In this document: positions 52,421 to 64,000 of the stretch, one piece after another
Numbering within the stretch: the first letter of the stretch is position 1
How the letters are laid out: every line of letters begins with the position of its first letter
Source: Melanocharis versteri
Lineage: Eukaryota > Chordata > Aves > Passeriformes > Melanocharitidae
Assembly (NCBI GenBank): GCA_013397845.1
Contig: VZTG01001536.1
Location: forward strand, 823,154-887,153
Direction: 5' to 3'
DNA: 64,000 nt
Notes under the pieces: model-generated
What the model was told of the DNA's origin: nothing
Databases searched by the model: none
Seen by the model: only the letters and a program-made list of their open reading frames with translations
Position numbers and translations under genes: made by a program

Positions 52421-53960
52421 CTTTTCTCTGTAATAGCTGAGTCATTCCTGAGAGATTCTGTTATGCTTTTATCATTCAATAACTATACAGACATTATAGC
52501 AGTTTTCTTGCCTAAAATGTATTTGAAAGAAATTTTTACTGAATTTTTTATTTTTGCAAGTCATTTCTCAAAATCCAGTTGGGCTGCATTCGTAGCCCAA
52601 AAACATACAACTTATGAGGGCACATCCTTTAATGTTTCTGCCACATGAACAAAACTTCATCTTGTATTTAATTTAAGTAGCCTTTTATTTTGTCATATAA
52701 CTTTCGTCTCTGAAGTATGATTAAAGTTTTCATGAGAGCTGGCTTACATTTACTCTGAGCTTGAGTATTTGAACACTTAGTCCACTGATGGGAGTGCTTC
52801 ACACTTTTAGCTCCTCCTTTTAATTTCCTTTAATTTTTCCTTCTTGTATTTCTTTGGATTTCTTATGTTTATTATGTAATAGTAAAGAGGTTTCTTTGCT
52901 TAATTTTAGTATATTAAGATCACAGTTTGTATTTCAACTAGGAGGAGTCCTTTACACTCAGGAATAGAATAGGTCACTAAAGGTATCTGAAAATTTAGGC
53001 ATCATAGCCCTCTCTGATATGAGACTGTGTTCAGAGGATTCTCCCATTAATGTGTGTTTTCTTCTCTTACATCTCAATGACCTTTTTTTTACAAATCCAG
53101 TCACTGTTATGTTAGTCAAAAGACAGATACAGTATCTGTATCTATATTCCCGGTCTATATTCCTCCTTTTTAGCCAGTTACTTTCAACCTGTAGAAATTC
53201 TGCAATGCATGTTCATTCAATTAACTCCATTAGTCTCAAGATTTTCTTGGGCATTCATTAAGAATTCTTCGCAGGCTCTTCTTGTGGTCTGTTTTAATCT
53301 AAGTTATTCCTGTGTTCATAAGTCTCCTGCTGACCACCTTTCAGTTGTGCCAGACATGCCTGTTCAGTTAATATTGCCAATTAGAGCCAAGCATTCCATT
53401 TTATTTACATATCTATTTGGTGTCTAAGTAGAAATACACCGATTTTTGATCTTGGTCTTCTCAGATGTTTTGATTGGTATTTCAACTGACCTTTGGTTAG
53501 TGAGATTGTTCTTTGCTATTTAAGGCCTGAATGTTATTAGCCTTTCTGTCTTCTCTTTTCTTGAAGATGCTTTACTGCTCTGTGCCCTGGAAGATTTGTT
53601 ATTCCAAACTTGGCTCTTCAATACCATTTTTTGTTCCCCTTAGTTTATATTACTTACCCCTCCTCTGGTATACTTGCCGATGACTCGGCTTCCTTTTTGC
53701 TTCACCTGAAGTCCATCCTTTCCATACAAGTTTCTAGAAGTCCTCCAATTCATCTCAGAAAATGCTTCCATCTCTTTGAGAGCAGCTTAAATTTTCCCTC
53801 TATCCTATATCTGCTGTTTCATTGCTTTCATCTCCAGCAGTCAGGTCACAGGCATTATACACCTAGCTATACATTCAGTAGCCTTTTTCTATTGTTTGAG
53901 ATCCCAGCTTCCCAGAAGGGTACTAGCTGCGGGATGATGTGAAGCAATCATTGAAGGGGA
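52421..53960 (-). other. Possible 5' continuation of the ancient LINE
   Basis: The plus strand stays pyrimidine-rich here (for example 18 purines in 60 at 53641-53700), the same bias as over the recognised LINE 3' portion, so the minus strand reads A/G-rich throughout. I found no endonuclease motif that I trust, so its identity as LINE ORF sequence is inferred only from contiguity and composition. The plus-strand frames at 53019-53261 and 53610-53942 (110 codons) are Leu/Phe/Ser-rich because of the pyrimidine bias and are not taken as genes. Confidence 0.3.
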
Positions 53961-53964
53961 AAGT

Positions 53965-54884
53965 CCCGCTGGTTGGTTTGCTCCCCTTTTCAGCTAAGTG
54001 CACTTCTCTTTAGGGTGTTCTCGCATGTCATCAACATGGAGTCTGTGAGGGAGCTGCAGTGTGATTTTGGGAGCTTTTTGACAGACTGAAGTAGAGCTCA
54101 TTCTCTCTCCAAGACAGTTGCTTTCTCTAATAGCTTTCTTTTTATGGGAGAACTTGTTATGTGATTGCAAGGGTATATAATAATATTTTTTAGCAAGAAA
54201 ATAATAGGAGAAAAAGACACTGCCTTAACCAGAAACATTTCTAGCAAAGAAAAGAGATAGGTAACAACAAAGGTACTGAAGTACTCAAATAACCTTGCCC
54301 ATATAAGAAAGTGAAGGCTCATAACCACTAGAAACACAATGAAATTTTGGACTCTTGCTTTACATTTGGCCATTTAACATCTCTTTGACTTCGGTCCTGG
54401 AGGATAGGTCAATAGATGCATTTATATATCTATTAATTTGAAATCTTTACTTCAAAGTACTTTATAAACATGAAAGAATTTCCATCTTTGAGTAAAGGTC
54501 TTCTTATAAGCATTTGTTAAGGAGCTTCAGAGGAAGAAGGAATATTTTGGAGGGAAGGGCAGAAGAATGCAGAGGAGGAATTTATTTTAGTTGTGCATAG
54601 AGGCAGATTGCTTCTTTCCAGTTAGAACCTTTCTAATTTGTTTTCAGTAAACATCAACACTGATTTGGTAATGATTGATTTAAATTTATTTTACACACTT
54701 CAGCTAAATAATTCCCAAAAGATTTAATAAATTTACCAAATGATAGAACTAATTGTAACTAGTTTTAGAATAAAGTGTGTGAGCCAGCACTGAATTTTGG
54801 TTACCCATAAGGTAAGCATGTCACAAACTTCGATTGGATAAGTCAAAGGAGTCATTTCATTTTGTAACATTCACACAGCTTAGG
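53965..54884. other. AT-rich non-coding DNA, no gene seen
   Basis: The pyrimidine bias ends near 53960 and the composition returns to the window's usual AT-rich, unbiased character. The 91-codon minus frame at 54098-54373 is hydrophobic but unrecognised. Confidence 0.5.
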
Positions 54885-54966
54885 TTGTGGGGTTTTTTGG
54901 GGTTTGTTTTGGTTGTGTTGTTGTTGTTGTTGGTTGGTTGGTTGGGTTTTTTCTGGGGGGGGGGGG
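54885..54966 (+). repeat. G/T-rich tract with (GTT)n, (GGTT)n and a G12 run
   Basis: The plus strand reads GGGG, T6, GGGG, then GTTT and GTT units, three GGTT units, GGG, T6, C, T and twelve consecutive G (54955-54966). Four separated runs of three or more G on one strand make it a candidate G-quadruplex sequence, and the long G run is prone to slippage and sequencing error. It looks like the complement style of the A/C-rich tracts elsewhere in the window. Confidence 0.85.
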
Positions 54967-54969
54967 TTA

Positions 54970-57900
54970 AATGGAAATTATGGTCCTCTTGAGTGAAGCT
55001 GTGAACTGGGGCACAGAAGTTCTATGTTCACACTTAGTTCAGATAGACTTCCTGAAGGACCATTTATAATCATATAATTTGACCAATGTTTCTGTTCCTT
55101 CTCTGCTACATCAAGTTGGCATTTATACTGTAAAGAAATCATTGTCGTTTTGTGGGAGTAAAGACTGCTGATAGCTAAGGGCTATACATAAATAGCAGAC
55201 TATGCTGGAATGAAAGAAGGAAGGATATTACTAGAAAAATATAACTCTGCACATCTAATTTGTCGTTGGAATACTGTCTAGTACATCCATCTAATAGTAA
55301 AATGCTTACATTAACATTGGAGGTCTTTTTCTGCGAAAGGCTGTAGAAAGATCAGCAAGCGTCATCAACTTCTTTTATTGAAGCCTACTACAGAATTATC
55401 TTTCTACTGAACTACATGCTTTGTAAATGTCTTATACTTTCATTGAACATTAAGAAAGTAGCATCAGATTTGTTTAGTTGTTTTTTAGGCTGTGGACAAT
55501 ATCTCGCTAAGTAGCCTGGGGGTAGAGGCTGATATCGTATGCAGCGGATCCAAGTCCACAAGGGTTAGCATATGTATATGGGTGCATTTAGTGAGGTGCT
55601 ATTAACCCAGACATTCTGGTTTATACATTAGGGCATTAAGATGTATGAGACCTTGTTGCAGAGTTCACAATTGCTGTAATGTGTCACATAATCTGAAGAT
55701 GCTTTGTATAAATAATTTCTAATGTTTTCTTTAAGTATTGCTTCCCTGTATGAAGCATGTATGAGATATACCTGTGGCCAGCCTTAGTGGATAAATAGGC
55801 ATGAATCAGTTGAGAGAATAGCATGCAGTGTTTCAGGAAATGCTTACCAAGGGTAGGATTGATCTAAGATCAGTTTTTCAAATTGAAAAAATTGAGTCAT
55901 ATTTGACAGAGCTCTTTGTCCTACCAGTTTATGTCCATTGACTAAAGATGTAGCCTGTGTCTGTGATAGTTTGACTGTCTCAAATACTCTCCTGGATAAA
56001 TAAATAGAGTTTTACATGGCTAAAACTAATCAACTACTTAGGACCTCATCAGCTGTCACTTTTGCCAATAACATTTCTACTGCTAATACAGTTTCCTGTA
56101 ATGTATACCTACCCCTTTTAGGTGGTCCAAGGTCATCGAAACAGATTCATCATTGTCAGCTTCCATGTAACTTAGAAGTCTGTAGCTCTTATCTCAGATC
56201 TGAGGAAGAACCTTCAAGCCTGTCTCCTCTTTATCTCTTTATAGCAGCCTGTAGGCATCCCGCCTCCTTAAAACTATGTCACAATCACATATTTGGACTA
56301 AGCACAACAGCTCTGCTGTTCTGGGGCCAACCTGTTCATCGGGGTTCCTCCTACAATCAAGAGGCAGATGCTCTCTTGATCTGAAAGAGAATCTAGAGAA
56401 AACTAATTTTGGATAGGTGTTTCACTTTTAAATAGGTAAAGTGATAAAAATCCAGTAAGCAAATACTATCTATTTCAGTAGTAAACTTAGTTTCTATACA
56501 ATTTAAGGACAGTAATTTTCCAGACAATATGAGCATGTGTGTTGATTTTTAGAGCACTCAAAAAATATCTGTTACGTTAGAAGCTCATCTCAGTTTAACT
56601 GTGGTGTCACTCCACTAATTCAAACTCATAAAATATGCAGTGTTTACCTGCAACAGTAATTGCATATAAAAATTTACATCCACTGCATCCTGTATGTACA
56701 CACTACTCACCTGAAATACATATCTCTGATCAGATGATAATTATGCATATTCCTTTTTTTATTGTATACATTATTCATACAAAAAAACTTTAAAGCTTGG
56801 CTTTCGGGTAAATTTATATTGTCACATGGATGGTGATTTTTAAAACCTACTTTATTTACTGCATAGACCTGCTAGACTGCTCCACTGAATAAATAGAAGT
56901 CTTGGCAAGTCAACAATTTTGCAAATACATGTTATTTACATAATCCTTTTCACAGAAGGATGCACAGTATTTCCAAGATCTGTTTGTGAATAGTGTTAAT
57001 TAGAAAGGCAATTTATCTTCTAATGGACCCTAAAAGCGATTATGGTCGTCTCAGTTGCACTTTCTTTGTTTACAGATTGTGGTTTAAGAGATTTTTGGGA
57101 GTATCTCTTTTGTCAGTCTAGGTGTAGTGCTTAAAGTCCATTGCATGTTGTTTCTTAGGATGATAAATCATGTTTCCTACACTGTAAAGATCTGCATTAC
57201 ATTAGCTTCAATATCAAAGAATTTTGATTTACATATGTTGTGAAAATGAAAGCAATACTCCCCCTATTTTTCTTCAAGTTTTTTCTGTGAAAATGTGGAT
57301 GTTAAATCTCAAGATTCTGGAAAAGAGTTATACCTCCCAAAATGCAGATTTGCGTACATCAGCTGCTGATTAATGAAGCCGTGATATCTGTGACTAAAGT
57401 CAGATTCTTTGATATGATAATTTTGATGAAGCAGTATTTATGTAAGCTTTTGGGGGTTATTCTTACTTCTTTGTCATGCAGTCTTTGTTCTGCCTCGCGC
57501 CATATTGATGAAAGTCAACACTGAAAACTGGAAAATCCAACTACTCTATTTATTTAATGTACTGAATATGCAATTTATTTTCTTAGGATTGGATAGGTTT
57601 TAGTGTCTAAAAAAAAACCAAAAGAAAAGGAAAAAAAACAATCAGGTGGCATTAGTTTGTGCCCAGTATTTGGATCTGCTTTGAGAAAGGGTAACTTGCT
57701 TCAAATGTTCTGGTTCTGCCTTGCTTTCCCCAAGGCAGCTGCGTGTGCTCCCTAGCAGCAGTCAGTACATAGTGAGGAGTGAGGCCCGAACAAGTTGTCT
57801 TCACATTTATGCAGATTGCCTAAGGAAAAACTCGAAGTGATTGCTGTCACCCTGTTGTTATCTGAGAGAATGATTGTTCTGACAGAGACAATTGCTGCCC

Positions 57901-60900
57901 CAACGTTTCTGTTAACATGAAGATTGATTCTACCTCTAGGCATTATTTTGAGGTCTCAGTGGAGCTCCTGAAGGGTTTTCATTTCTCTTGTATGTACTTG
58001 CTTCTCTTCTTCCATGCTCGGCATTAGTAAACATATTTCAAAACACAAGAATTAAAATTGTTGGGTCAGGATGTTGCTGGGTACTGTATTCAGATGGACC
58101 TTACTTGGAGGCCAGTGTGTACATATATTTTCAGAGAAAGGCTACATCAAATAAATATTAGGGGTGACCTTCAAGAGGGATCTGGTGTTGAAATGTTGTT
58201 GCCATCAAGGACAATATGTATTTTTAATTAGGGAAAATTGTAGAATGGGATTTTTTTAGTATGTGGTTCGTTGGTTTTTATATCATAGGGCTTCAATTCC
58301 CTTTCCCAAGGATATACGTTAGTCCCAAAATAATCAGAATGCTGGGAATGATTTTGTACGACAGCTGAAGAAAACATCTGTAATCCCTTCTGACAACATA
58401 AGTTATTTAGTATTTTTAAAGTTAATTCAATATTTCTGAATGTAACCATATTCAGAAATTCCTAGCACAAAACAAATCTATTATTGAAGAACTCTGCTTA
58501 TTATTTATTGTATTTAGCCTCCCCACAGTATGGGTTTTAAGGTTTTGTAAAAGAAGCTGGATATTAATGCCAGAGGCCAGCAGATAATGAGATGACTTAT
58601 TCCTCAACTAGAAGCGGCTATTAGAAAAATTAATTTTTAAGATGTCAAATGCATTATATATGCAGATAAAATTAACAGAAATATAGCATGTCATTTCCCC
58701 TATGTTATTTTGGTATTGCTATGATTTATTTCTGCAAACAATAGAAAAAAAACAGTTACTCCCCAAGTCCAGACAGTATGATTGAGAGCTGGTTGAGCAT
58801 CCACCTCCTTGAGTAGGCCTGTTTTGTCACCAAATGCATGCTCCTGTAATCTACAAACAAAATGTAAGACAGTAAAATTTATTCAAGCAAGAAATACAAA
58901 TTTACCTCTCTCTGATCAGGATTCCCACCAATTCATCACTTTAATGTATGCTTTGCCTCAGCATAAAAGCCTGCTTAAAGGGCTTTAACTTACCCTGATA
59001 TGACATGTTGAACAAAGTAACACTATTTAAGGAACAAGCCCTGTTGCAGTTATCACCGCTGTTAACTTGATGAATTCTAATACTGAAAATAATTTACTGA
59101 AAATGACCTGTTGAAGTATCACCTATTCAGTGAGGAGGCAGGGGAGAGTAAATTCCCCTCATAACACAGCTGCAGGACTAAATGAAGGTCACAGGGTCAC
59201 ATTTCAATATTGAGCTTGTTTTCACTTGTGTTATCTCTAGTGCATGAACTTCTGACTTTGTTATTTAGTGTGTTTGGTATACTGATTAGTAAAGGTTCTG
59301 TTAGTTCACGATTCTGGAAAAACACAGTGAGGCACCCCTTGTGTCTTATTTGCTGTATTAAGAATTGTCCTTTAGACACAGTTTGTTAATGTCTGTTTCT
59401 CCCTGCTGGATTGTAGTCTTCTAGATCTTCAAAGTTGATTCAGTATGAGTAAATAAATGGATATTTTATGTCAAGCTTAGGAGAATATTCCTTTTGGAGC
59501 CCAGCTGTATGATGTTGAATGGGATTCTGAGTTAGTAGAGCAGCACAACACTACATGTAAATCACAGTGCCAGGACAAATTACACTTTGCAGAATACACC
59601 AATTTCTACATATAGTTGAATCACAACGTGAATGTGATTCCAGTTGCCAGTCTGTATAATATTCTCATTGTTGTGACACTGGGTGTCCCCAGTGGCCAGG
59701 ATGGAATACATGGAGTGTGAAGTCAGCCCAAGCCCATTGGTATCCAAAGCTCCTTTTGTTCATAGTTGTGCTATTTAATACTCTGTGTTTGGTAGGAGTG
59801 TGGCTATACCCCCAGTGCTGGTCTGGCACATGCAGGAAGACATTTGGTCTCTTTGTATTAACTTGGCGATGAACACTGGTTGGTTCATTTAATAAAAACA
59901 ACCAGTTGCTGATCCACTAAGCTGATGTATTTATCTAGACCAAAGTCCCCCTGTGGGCCTGTTTGTATGGAGCCAAGTTCAGCTGTTTTTGTAGCAGCTG
60001 TCACCAGTGACTCTCTACATCCTGCCACAAGCCTTGGGAGCACAATGCCCTTGGCCATCTCCTCTCAGTCTTCTTCCATTGTAGGGCTTCAGTGGTTGAT
60101 CACAGTTCCTCAAAACAACGCACAATGATAATTTAATATCTGTCCACAACCTTAGGCAAGTCTTACTGGGATCTTTGCAAGAAATCCTTCTTTCTACAAG
60201 TAAGTCAAGCTGTATCCCTAGTTGCAGCTAGAGTTCTCAGCACGCATAAACACAACACGGGTATCTCATGCAGTGAATTACAGTGGTAGTTCACTAGATT
60301 AAAACCTCTCCAGGCAAGCTGGTCTGAATTGTCAGGATTACAGCAATCACTGTGGATGCTGATGTTAAGTCTAAGACAGATCATATAAAAAAACAGAAAT
60401 AGTGATTTTTTTTTTTATAAATACTATATTCAAGGAAATAAAAAGATTAATGACATCATCATAATTGAATAAAAATTGAACCCCTGGAAATCTACTCTAA
60501 TATCCTGCTGTTGGACTACAGCACACCCAGAACAGCCTCCATGTCTGACTCTCCAGCATGTAGAATGAATCTTGTGGCTCTTGATCCCCTGGTATTCTTG
60601 GAGGGTGATTCATGAGGTCAGGATTGTTGATGCTGTATTAGCTGTATTGCTTTTGGTTCTAGTTTTAAAATAAAATGCCTATCATATACTGGTTCTTAAA
60701 CTGTGCAGTAAAATAGAGGTTTAATGGAAGTGTCGAAAGGATCCAAGCATTTTTCTCTTTGTGTTACTCAGTGACACAGAAACATTTACTACTGGTGATT
60801 TAGTGAACGGCATATGGGGCTAGACTAATCTGGTCCCTCCCCATATCACACAAAAGTTCTCAGGAAAGTTTAGCATTTGGATTTTAACTTTGGGTGTTCC

Positions 60901-62090
60901 ATCTTGCTCTACACAGGTGCTTGTGTTGCTCCCAACAGTAAGAAGTGGTTCAACAATCCCTTAACAATTAGGTCTATATCTGATGCAGTCAGACTGAGTA
61001 TTGCCAAAAACGAGTGCCCAGCTCTGCTTCAGTCGGTGTAGAATAAGGAAGCCGGTCCACATATATGGTGTGATGAACTTTGTAGCTGAATTATGGATGG
61101 GAAGTTTTCTAAATCCAGAAAACAAGGTTTTTTCAGCTCTTTTTGTTATTATTATTTTCACTTTCAGCCTTTTTCGTAATAATCAGACTCTTGAAACTTT
61201 CCCATTACTTAGAAACATATATATATATGTGCAGTGGGCATGTTACACGTGTATATTTCTGTACAGTGCATGTATATAAAGGCAGTGTTTGCATATGGGA
61301 AAATGACTCCTAAAGGAACTACCAGGTAATATTTGCTCAGTATTTAACCATTTCTAATGTTTTTCATCTAAGATCATGCATTTTCAGGAGCGCTGTTGAA
61401 GCAGTGTTGATGTTGCCAGAGTGTTTCAAACTAATATTTGTATCAATGTCCTTTTGTCCATGTCTTAATTTAGGATTCCTGCAAGTTTTGAGGGACTAAT
61501 TTTTTGTTCAGTGCTTTAGCCAATGATACAGGCTTATTTTGTAGTACTACATTTTTAAGCTTTTTATTGCTTTATACAACTTGTATTGAATGACTTTGTG
61601 AAATTTCTTCATGAAATGGATATCTGCATCTTGTAAATTTAGTTCTGACTATTCCCTGTGGAAATTTTGTATGACAAATTAATATAAATATTTAACCTTG
61701 TAAAATATATGAGCTGTGGCAGGGGATGTAAAAGTTTTAGCAGATACACACTGAAAAACAGACTCAGTTTTTCATGTTATCTTCCACTGAAATTATAGCA
61801 GTTTCTTACCTGTGCTATTTTTTATTCTCCTTCGACTCTTTGTTCTTAAATAATAATAGTATACACTATTTATTGAATGGCTAGGAAAAGCATTAAAAGG
61901 AAAAATGTTGAAATGTATCCTTTTCTACAGATATCTATTCTGTGTCCTTAGTTGTAGTGTGAGTTAGGGGATCTTTGCAAGTTTCTGTTTTGATGCAGCC
62001 TAGAGTAAAGACAAGCTTCATGCTGCTTCAGGAGTTATCTATATTACACAAGAAAATGGACACCACTCAGTTTTATTCCCCAAATCATGG
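54970..62090. other. AT-rich non-coding DNA, no gene seen
   Basis: No gene is recognised. The frame at 56016-56384 (122 codons) is the longest outside the recognised transposons. It has no signal peptide, no domain I know and no clear splice context. Antisense frames at 59665-59901 and 60961-61279 are unremarkable. A short (TA)n lies at 61215-61229. Confidence 0.5.
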
Positions 62091-62094
62091 CACT

Positions 62095-62996
62095 GACTGT
62101 AGGTCCTCCCTGGGACCCTCAGCAAGATGACATCAAGCTGAGTGGTATGGTTGACATATCTGAAGGATGGGGATGCCATCCAGAGGGACCGGGACAAGCT
62201 GGAGAAATGGGCTCTTGGGAACCTCGTGCTGTTTAACAAGACCCAGTGCAAGGTGCTGTACCTGGGTTGGGTCAGCCCCTGGTATCAACACAGGCTGGGG
62301 GATGAGCAGATTGAGAGCTGCCCTGGGGAGAAGGACCTGGGGATGCTGGTGCATGAGAGGCTGGACCCCGCAATGGGCACTTGCAGCCCAGAAAGTCCCT
62401 TGTATCCTGGTCTGCATCCAAAGCAGCATGGGCAGCAGGGTGAGCGGGGGGATTCTGCCCTCTGCTCTGCTTTGGTGAGACCCCACCTGCAGTGCTGCAT
62501 CCAGCTCTGGGGTCCCCAGGACATCAAGCTATTGGAGTGAGTCCAGAGGAGGGACACCAAGATGATTAGAGGGATGGAGCACCTCTCCTGTGAGGAAAGT
62601 CTGATAGAATTTGATTTTTTCAGCCTAGAGAAGAGAAGGCTTTGTGGTGACTTAATTGCAATCTTCCAGTACCTGAAGGGAGCCTACGGCACACATGGAG
62701 AGGGACTTTTTACAAGGGCGTGTAGTGACGGAACAAGAATGACCTTAAAATGAGAGTAGGTTTGGATTTGATATTAGAAAGAAATTCTTTACTGTGAGGG
62801 TGGTAAGGCACTAGAACAGGTTGTCCAGAGAAGTTGTGGATGTCCCATCCCTGGAAGTGTTCAAGGCCAGGTTGGATGGGGCTCTGAGAAACCCGACCAG
62901 TGGAAGGTGTCCCTACCCATGGCAGGAGGGTTAGAACTAAGTGATCTTTAAGGTCCTTTCCGACTCAATTAACTTTTGATTTTATGATTCTAATTC
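62095..62996 (+). mobile_element. CR1 LINE, 5'-truncated 3' fragment
   Basis: This is the last ~900 bp of a CR1 retrotransposon. It starts at ACCCTCAGCAAG, where a short deletion has removed part of the FADDTKL region, although DDIKL remains (from 62126). The ORF2 C-terminal region follows: DGDAIQRDRDKLEKWA, FNKTQCKVLYLGW, YQHRLGDEQIES, GEKDLGMLV, then ALAAQKVPCILVCIQSS in a shifted frame, ALVRPHLQCCIQLWGPQ, MIRGMEHLSCEE, FFSLEKRRLCGDLIA.FQYLK and LFTRACSDGT. The 3' untranslated end with CATGGCAGGAGGGTTAGAAC and the terminal TTTATGATTCTAATTCT lies at about 62920-62996. Frameshifts near 62370 and 62480, a stop near 62538 and further breaks after 62753 make it dead. Divergence from consensus-like CR1 looks moderate, so it is the youngest CR1 in the window. 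Confidence 0.95.
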
Positions 62997-62999
62997 TGG

Positions 63000-64000
63000 A
63001 AAAGCCTTTTCTTCATCATCTGATCTATTTCTTTTCTGCTTCCAGTCTTTTCTCTCTTAACTTCATTATTCTATTTCTTTTGTGTTGTTCTGTTTTGCTT
63101 GTGAAAGCCAGAAACTTCTAGGATTCTAGTTCTTCTTGCCTCTTACTAGGCCAGTAAGGCTTGGGAATGAAAAGCACAGTAAGAAGCTGGCTTCAGAAAA
63201 GCTGGATGCTGGGGAAGGTTAACACTCCCTTTTAAATCTGATTTAATACAATTCTTGGTTTCTCTGCTTGTTGTAAATAATATCCTTATAGAAGTTGTTT
63301 ATCATGGCAAGGAAACAGTTTCACTAACACAGTGTAACAGTTAATTGCTGTTGCTGTTTCAACCACATTAATCACACCAAAAAATCCTCCATGGGATGCA
63401 TTGTTAATAACAGTGTCTTTGGCAAATTCAAGGAAACCTCCCCATAAAAATGACCTATGTTAATTCTCTGGAAATCATGAGACATGTTCTAGGTCTTCTG
63501 GAGTTTTTCAAGAAAGAAAATAAGGATTTCATCTATGTGATGATAAATATTTGCCATTTTGCAATTACCAGCATATGTGTATTGCAAATACATAATAGTT
63601 CAAAGTCTTTTGAATATATTTTTTTTACTAATGTATCTTTCTTCTTCTATAATGAGTATAATTTTTTTTAATCTGAGAATTATTAACTATTTAGTTGTGA
63701 TCCAGCTGTATAACTTATGTTTAATTCTTTGGAGGGAAGAGAAGCACTAGGGGTTTTTGTAGAGGACAATAATTTATAAGAATAAATGTGTCCGTATTTT
63801 ACTTCTTTCTATAATGAGGATTACAAAAACATTGTCATACATTTATATCTAATGCTTGATGTGCACAGTTTAAACCAGCATTTTTTGTTCATAATTCTTC
63901 TTAAACTAATTTAATTTTGCTGCTAAGTTCCTCCAAATACTTTTCTAAATATCTGACCAAATTATCTATTTCTGTAATTTTTTGGCCCTTCAACTTGCCA
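63000..64000. other. AT-rich non-coding DNA, no gene seen
   Basis: This is unique-looking AT-rich DNA downstream of the CR1. Two overlapping short plus-strand frames (63450-63671, 63559-63750) are rich in Phe, Ile and Tyr because of composition and match nothing known. The window ends without a boundary. Confidence 0.5.

Noticed and set aside
53610..53942. A 110-codon plus-strand protein gene
   Set aside because: It is Leu, Ser, Phe and Pro rich as expected from the pyrimidine-rich strand opposite a decayed LINE. There is no family match and no start or splice context.
62133..62560. Minus-strand protein genes opposite the CR1 (frames at 62133-62486 and 62285-62560)
   Set aside because: They are antisense shadows of the GC-rich CR1 ORF2 sequence on the plus strand.
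1..64000. CRISPR array, prophage, operon or other prokaryotic system
   Set aside because: There are no regularly spaced repeats and no tightly packed coding frames with ribosome-binding sites. The repeats recognised are avian retroelements.

Overview
This is an AT-rich, protein-gene-poor stretch of vertebrate nuclear DNA, most likely from a bird and probably a songbird (Passeriformes). The case for a bird rests on four interspersed repeats recognised by sequence: two well-preserved CR1 LINE 3' fragments (24478-24672 on the minus strand; 62095-62996 on the plus strand), a tRNA-Ile-headed SINE with a CR1-like tail that matches the passerine TguSINE1 type (about 17563-17735), and a truncated avian endogenous-retrovirus LTR (30017-30312). 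The SINE is the main pointer to passerines. There are no bacterial or viral operon features, no CRISPR array and no intact RNA gene.

No protein-coding gene can be called with confidence. Open frames are all short (about 60-130 codons), lie on both strands, and often overlap antisense, as expected by chance in intergenic or intronic DNA. The longest frame, 132 codons at 62142-62540, is the decayed CR1 reverse-transcriptase C-terminal region. The window is therefore a gene desert or the inside of a large intron.

Layout: 1-17.5 kb is unique-looking AT-rich DNA with simple repeats. 17.6 kb holds the SINE. 24.5 kb holds the first CR1 fragment. 30.0 kb holds the LTR fragment. 37.3-37.9 kb is a local GC- and CpG-enriched patch, and 42.0-42.3 kb is a second GC-rich patch. 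From 48.7 to about 54 kb lies what I read as old, strongly mutated CR1/L3-like LINE material on the minus strand. It includes a reverse-transcriptase remnant at 48.75-48.99 kb and a separate element with a recognisable 3' tail at 51.08-51.14 kb. It coincides with a long pyrimidine-rich bias of the plus strand. 54.9 kb has a G/T-rich tract ending in twelve G. 62.1-63.0 kb is the young-looking CR1.

Two short segments have convincing splice-site pairs and open frames (19449-19614 and 43569-43643). They are listed as leads, not as genes. I did not see a new biological system here. The most informative items are the old LINE remnants, the SINE as a lineage marker, and the CpG-enriched patch.
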